A stretch of DNA of 19,246 bases from Globomyces pollinis-pini (taxonomy: Eukaryota > Chytridiomycota > Chytridiomycetes > Rhizophydiales > Globomycetaceae). Below, piece after piece: positions 16,141-19,246 of this stretch. A program made the translations under genes and the position numbers. Numbering within the stretch: the stretch's first letter is position 1; each line of letters begins with the position of its first letter. The notes below the pieces were generated by a model, which was not told where the DNA came from, made no database searches, and was given only the letters and a program-made list of their open reading frames with translations. The DNA lies in contig MU621407.1 in the NCBI GenBank assembly GCA_025399215.1, positions 1 to 19,246 on the forward strand, read 5' to 3'.

Positions 16141-16818
16141 ATGGAAACGATGAAAAACAACGTGATTATTGAACCTACTGAAATGGAAAATGAAGTGGTG
16201 GAGGAGGTTTTGGGAGAAACTGATGAAAACCCAGAAATCAATGCTAGTGACAATAACGATAGATGTGAGCGATGTGATTTAAGACATAAACATCGCAGTG
16301 GTCGATCTAAACGTGCTGGAATGTATAAAGATGGTGAAATGGATGTTAATTTGGTAGTACAATTAGAAGGACTCGATTTCAAGGCCGAGTATGAAGGCTC
16401 TTGTCGTGGAGGAATGCGAGGTAGAAGGAATAAGGGTGGTCATCATCATCACCACCGCCACCACGAAATGTCTCCTGGATCGTCTACTGACCAGCCAAAT
16501 GCCCATGTCAATGTTAACAAAAATGATGATCATCACCATGACCATCGCAGTAAACGATGCGAGCAAGAACTTGTAAAAGATAAAAAGCATCATCACCATC
16601 GTCATCATCGACATGAGCGTAGTCCTGATAAAAAGAAACACCACCATCATCATCATCATCATCATCGACATGGGCATAGTCCTGATAAAAAGCACTATAA
16701 CGGTAGTGGTTATGATGGGCACTCTCATGGTTCAAGAAGAGGTAGATCGCATTGCCGAACTTTCCAAAATTCCGAAGAAAATCAACGTGATAACTACAAG
16801 GAAACGATTGTCCTTTGA
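16141..16818 (+). CDS. Histidine-rich low-complexity protein
   Basis: A 225-residue intronless gene. The acidic N-terminal third (1-40) is followed by a CERC pair (42-45) and a short ordered-looking stretch (about 66-88, DVNLVVQLEGLDFKAEYEG). The rest is dominated by His with Arg, Lys and Asp: runs at 101-108, 131-135, 150-158 and 167-175, the last nine His long. Two adjacent units (149-165 and 166-184) share the pattern K-His/Arg run-(E/G)-(R/H)-SPDKK. No signal peptide or membrane helix is visible. Such proteins may bind zinc, nickel or copper, or act as condensate-forming or acidic-surface-binding proteins; this is inference from composition only. An AATAAA follows at 16826-16831. The opposite strand is open over the repeats too, but only because the His codons lack reverse stops. 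Confidence 0.75.
   Translation: METMKNNVIIEPTEMENEVVEEVLGETDENPEINASDNNDRCERCDLRHKHRSGRSKRAGMYKDGEMDVNLVVQLEGLDFKAEYEGSCRGGMRGRRNKGGHHHHHRHHEMSPGSSTDQPNAHVNVNKNDDHHHDHRSKRCEQELVKDKKHHHHRHHRHERSPDKKKHHHHHHHHHRHGHSPDKKHYNGSGYDGHSHGSRRGRSHCRTFQNSEENQRDNYKETIVL
16585..16692 (+). repeat. Two tandem His-run/SPDKK units
   Basis: Units at 16585-16635 (17 codons) and 16636-16692 (19 codons) end in AGTCCTGATAAAAAG. They differ mainly by two extra His codons. The CAT/CAC trinucleotide tract in the second unit is a likely site of length change. Confidence 0.75.
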
Positions 16819-17096
16819 GTTTTCTAATAAACAAATTCAGTCAAAATTTCAAGTATTTAGATTGTGATAGATCTGAGCTATACTATCTTCCCAAATTTTA
16901 GAGAGCTGATTATCATTGATAAGAGAACGTATCGACAAATCACAACTAGTGAATCATATAAGTACAAATGTGCTGTCCATTTTTCGGCTCTAAAATACTG
17001 GATTTATGAAAGGCTATAAAATAATTGATTAAATATTATACAGTCCGTTTATTATTTCTTATCGATTCGCATATGATTACAAATCGGAGATTTTCA
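16819..17096. other. Intergenic region before right gene B
   Basis: About 280 AT-rich bases. A TATAAAA at 17015-17021, about 100 bases before the ATG of right gene B, is a weak promoter candidate; it is not conserved before left gene B because the repeat ends first. No gene is seen. Confidence 0.4.
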
Positions 17097-17120
17097 CGCG
17101 AAAAATAGTTTGAAATTAAA

Positions 17121-18034
17121 ATGGTTAACATGGAGTTATTAACAAAGTCAGTACTAATCCTTTCTCTTGTTTTAGGATCTCACAATATCTATTTATGCTA
17201 TAAAGCAACAAAATCAAAAACGTATGGTCCAGCAAAATACGTACAATTGGTAGCTTCTATTTTTCAATTACTTAATCAAGGTTTCTTTTTGGCGTTTTTT
17301 ACATTCGATGCTTCGTTTTTTGGTTATAGATGCGCTCTCTGGCAGGATATCGATTTCATTGCATTCTTCATCTTTCAATATCTCTCTGTATCTGTACTCA
17401 TTCATCGATCAACAGTATTTTTGAAAAAATATACTCTCCCTGCTAGAATTATACTAATGACAATGCTTTCGGTTGCTTCTGCATTTGGTGTTCATGCAAA
17501 TGTCTATCGTGAATCGTTTATCAATGAAATGGGGTATTGTGAATGTTATTGGGTTTACCAAAGCAACTTGATTCGTATTTCCATCAAATTCATTATCTTT
17601 TTAATTTTGTTATGTATCTTTTATACTTCAAGTACAGCGCTTGGGAAAAAATTGGACTATCGAATGTTCAAGTCAGTCATATTTAGCAGTAACTCGGAAT
17701 TTCTCTTAATTTTATAGTCTCATTTCGAATTGGAATTGCAATCTTTGGATATTTGATATCAACCATATTCGCTTTTGCAGGGATCTGGGGAACTGCATTT
17801 GAAATTGAATTCTCGTTGGAGAACTTTTGTATGATTACAGCATCAACTTATGAAATTAAGAAGGACAGGTCAATGGTGATTAAAGATACATTCATTGCGT
17901 CTAAAATCGATACTGTACAGGAGCGTCCTGTTAAAAATCAGGGTTTCAAGATGTGGGAAATTCAGACTCCCAAAAAATCTAAACAGAGTTCACCCAAGGA
18001 AAGTCCAGGTAAAACCAACAATTTTGATTCTTGA
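17121..18034 (+). CDS. Seven-helix-like membrane protein B, right copy
   Basis: Exons 17121-17688 and 17718-18034 give 294 residues. The 29-nt intron (17689-17717, GTAACTCGG...TTTTATAG) is at the same codon phase as in the left copy, although the intron bodies differ in many bases. Joined, the product restores the IFSISFRIGIAIFGYLIS helix shared with gene A. It has seven hydrophobic segments and a basic, Pro/Ser-rich tail ending NFDS. Differences from the left copy cluster in the loop after helix 4 (the YRESFINEMGYCECYWVY region) and in the following helix, while the first 54 residues are identical. Function unknown. Confidence 0.8.
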
Positions 18035-18363
18035 TTCTTTCGATTCCTTTCGTGTAAATATATTATTTATCATTAAAGATACTAAAATACTTCGTGTCTT
18101 TTTTGCGTTATTATCAGAACGCCTTGAGCTTCGACCAAAATGAGAAATTAAACCCAAAACTAGTTGAGACACAATGTGACCCAACTATCCAACAAAAAAT
18201 ACATATAATTCACAGTAAAAGATGAAATATAGTCACGTTTAATGATATTGATCGTAGAATGGCAGGAGTCCATGTGTCCGTCCATTGAAATGGCGTATCC
18301 ATTCATCGATTACGCACGTCTTGCCTTCATGGTTGCCACAAAGATTCGAAAGCAAGCCTCAAA

Positions 18364-18372
18364 TATATAAAA
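18364..18372 (+). promoter_or_regulatory. TATA-like box of right gene A
   Basis: TATATAAAA lies 28 bases before the ATG at 18401, within sequence matching the left arm. Conservation in both arms supports a functional core promoter. Confidence 0.55.
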
Positions 18373-18400
18373 GGAACCGTGAATTTTATGAATTGGAGAA

Positions 18401-19192
18401 ATGTCTGATACATTACGAACTGCAACCCAATTCGTTTTGATTCTTTCCATTGGACTTGGAGTCCATAACTTGTATGTGTGTACTAAAGCTGCAATGAAAA
18501 AGCCATTGAAAATTAACTATGTCCAAGTAGTAGCATCAGTCTTTCAATTGATGAACCAAGCTTGTTTACTTGCTTTCTTTATACTTGATTCTAGAAAGTA
18601 CTTTAATGGACAGTGTAAATTCTTACAAGATATCGATTTCGCCATATTCTTTATATTTGTAGCCCTTACTATTGGAGTTCTCATTATTCGCACCACCATC
18701 TTGATTGATGAAAAATACCAACTGTACGTGAAAGGATTCCTTTTTATGGCTCTAGCGGTGGCCTTGGGAGCTGCTACACATGCAAGTATGAACAGAGTTG
18801 TGTTTGTGGACAATAATGGACGTTGTGGGGCTATCTGGTATAAACCCTCAAATACCCTACAAGTGTGTACAAATTTATTCATTTACACTTGTTGTTTTGG
18901 AATATTCATTGTTCCAGCCTCCAAATATTACCTTTCCAGTATTGGACATGCCAAAAACTCACTCAGAGAAGTTATATTTTCTGTTGCATTTCGAATTGCA
19001 GTTGCTATGTTAGGGTTCCTCATTTCAGCAATTTTCGCTCTTACTGGAGTGTGGGGTATGGCATTTGAAATTCAATTCTCATTTGAAAATTATTGTGCTA
19101 TTGTTGCATCTACATATGCAATCAAGAAAGATGGTACTGCGTCCGATCAACAGAATAGTACCACTAAAAAGTCGATGGTTTCAAAAGCATAG
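18401..19192 (+). CDS. Seven-helix-like membrane protein A, right copy
   Basis: 263 residues, intronless, with the same helix plan as the left copy and only two residue differences from it. The reading frame is fully intact, as in the other arm. With about eight base changes in 792, several of them silent, both copies look functional and only recently separated or recently homogenised. An AATAAA at 19205-19210, 13 bases past the stop, is a likely polyadenylation signal. Family and function are not recognised; a receptor-like role is a guess from the seven-helix topology. Confidence 0.85.
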   Translation: MSDTLRTATQFVLILSIGLGVHNLYVCTKAAMKKPLKINYVQVVASVFQLMNQACLLAFFILDSRKYFNGQCKFLQDIDFAIFFIFVALTIGVLIIRTTILIDEKYQLYVKGFLFMALAVALGAATHASMNRVVFVDNNGRCGAIWYKPSNTLQVCTNLFIYTCCFGIFIVPASKYYLSSIGHAKNSLREVIFSVAFRIAVAMLGFLISAIFALTGVWGMAFEIQFSFENYCAIVASTYAIKKDGTASDQQNSTTKKSMVSKA

Positions 19193-19204
19193 TTTGTTCT
19201 CGTC

Positions 19205-19210
19205 AATAAA
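19205..19210 (+). terminator. Polyadenylation signal candidate of right gene A
   Basis: Canonical AATAAA just after the stop codon. Similar hexamers follow the DUF1365, FAD protein and His-rich genes at comparable distances. Confidence 0.45.
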
Positions 19211-19246
19211 TCATCATTTTAGAATTGTAAATCTAAATCGGCTAGT

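Larger units (their letters stand above)
17097..19194. repeat. Right arm of the large inverted duplication
   Basis: Reverse-complement partner of 1-2165, containing genes B and A in outward order. The spacer between the genes (18035-18400) is also conserved, so a DNA segment was duplicated, not just two genes of one family. It is shorter than the left arm mainly because it has a single copy of the 54-bp tail unit. Sequence after 19194 cannot be compared, since the left partner would lie before the window. Confidence 0.9.

Noticed and set aside
16435..16700. Possible CRISPR-like or minisatellite array
   Set aside because: The repeats are codon-level His tracts with no regular spacers, inside a eukaryotic coding frame.
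16363..16834. Long minus-strand open frames rich in Met, Val or Asp opposite the His-rich gene
   Set aside because: They are reverse readings of CAT/CAC repeats, which cannot give stops on the other strand. The plus frame has the TATA box and a non-repetitive N-terminus.
1..19194. Composite transposon with the 2.1-kb arms as terminal elements
   Set aside because: The arms encode membrane proteins only. I see no transposase, integrase or reverse transcriptase and no target-site duplication within the window.

Overview
The window is nuclear DNA of an AT-rich eukaryote with small, intron-bearing genes, most likely an early-diverging fungus of the zygomycete grade. This is inferred from gene content: a peptide-transporter (OPT) family member, a secreted S10 serine carboxypeptidase, a GPI-type surface protein, and lineage-specific seven-helix membrane proteins. 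TAA, TAG and TGA all act as stops, so the code looks standard. Reconstructed introns are very short: 14 of 15 are 26-34 nt (GT...AG, mostly starting gta and ending tag), and one is 86 nt. I cannot name the species.

Layout. (1) Left flank, 1-2165: two minus-strand paralogous multi-helix membrane-protein genes. (2) 2649-3821: a secreted, probably GPI-anchored class I (cytochrome c peroxidase-like) haem peroxidase on the minus strand, divergent from (3) 4519-8283: a nine-exon oligopeptide transporter of about 1173 residues. (4) 8585-10329: a six-exon serine carboxypeptidase with an intact catalytic triad. (5) 10330-11820: a zone of small, partly broken, duplicated coding fragments on both strands, with a short inverted duplication and a perfect 12-bp hairpin. 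(6) 11821-15778: three intronless genes, DUF1365 protein, cyclopropane-fatty-acid-synthase-type methyltransferase, and FAD-dependent amine-oxidase-like protein. (7) 16141-16818: a 225-residue histidine-rich protein. (8) Right flank, 17097-19194: an inverted second copy of the left-flank gene pair.

Two points stand out. First, the three-gene lipid-modification cluster is a combination familiar from bacterial operons, and two of its members are fused in plant cyclopropane synthases. Here it sits intronless among genes with introns, which suggests an acquired pathway for cyclopropane, methyl-branched or related modified fatty acids. Second, the 15 kb core is bracketed by arms of about 2.1 kb in inverted orientation. 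The outer gene is about 99% identical between arms, but the inner gene only about 88% at protein level. That uneven divergence suggests gene conversion, stronger constraint on the outer gene, or more than one duplication step. The carboxypeptidase and peptide transporter are adjacent and could act in sequence (extracellular peptide trimming, then peptide uptake); this is inference from context only.
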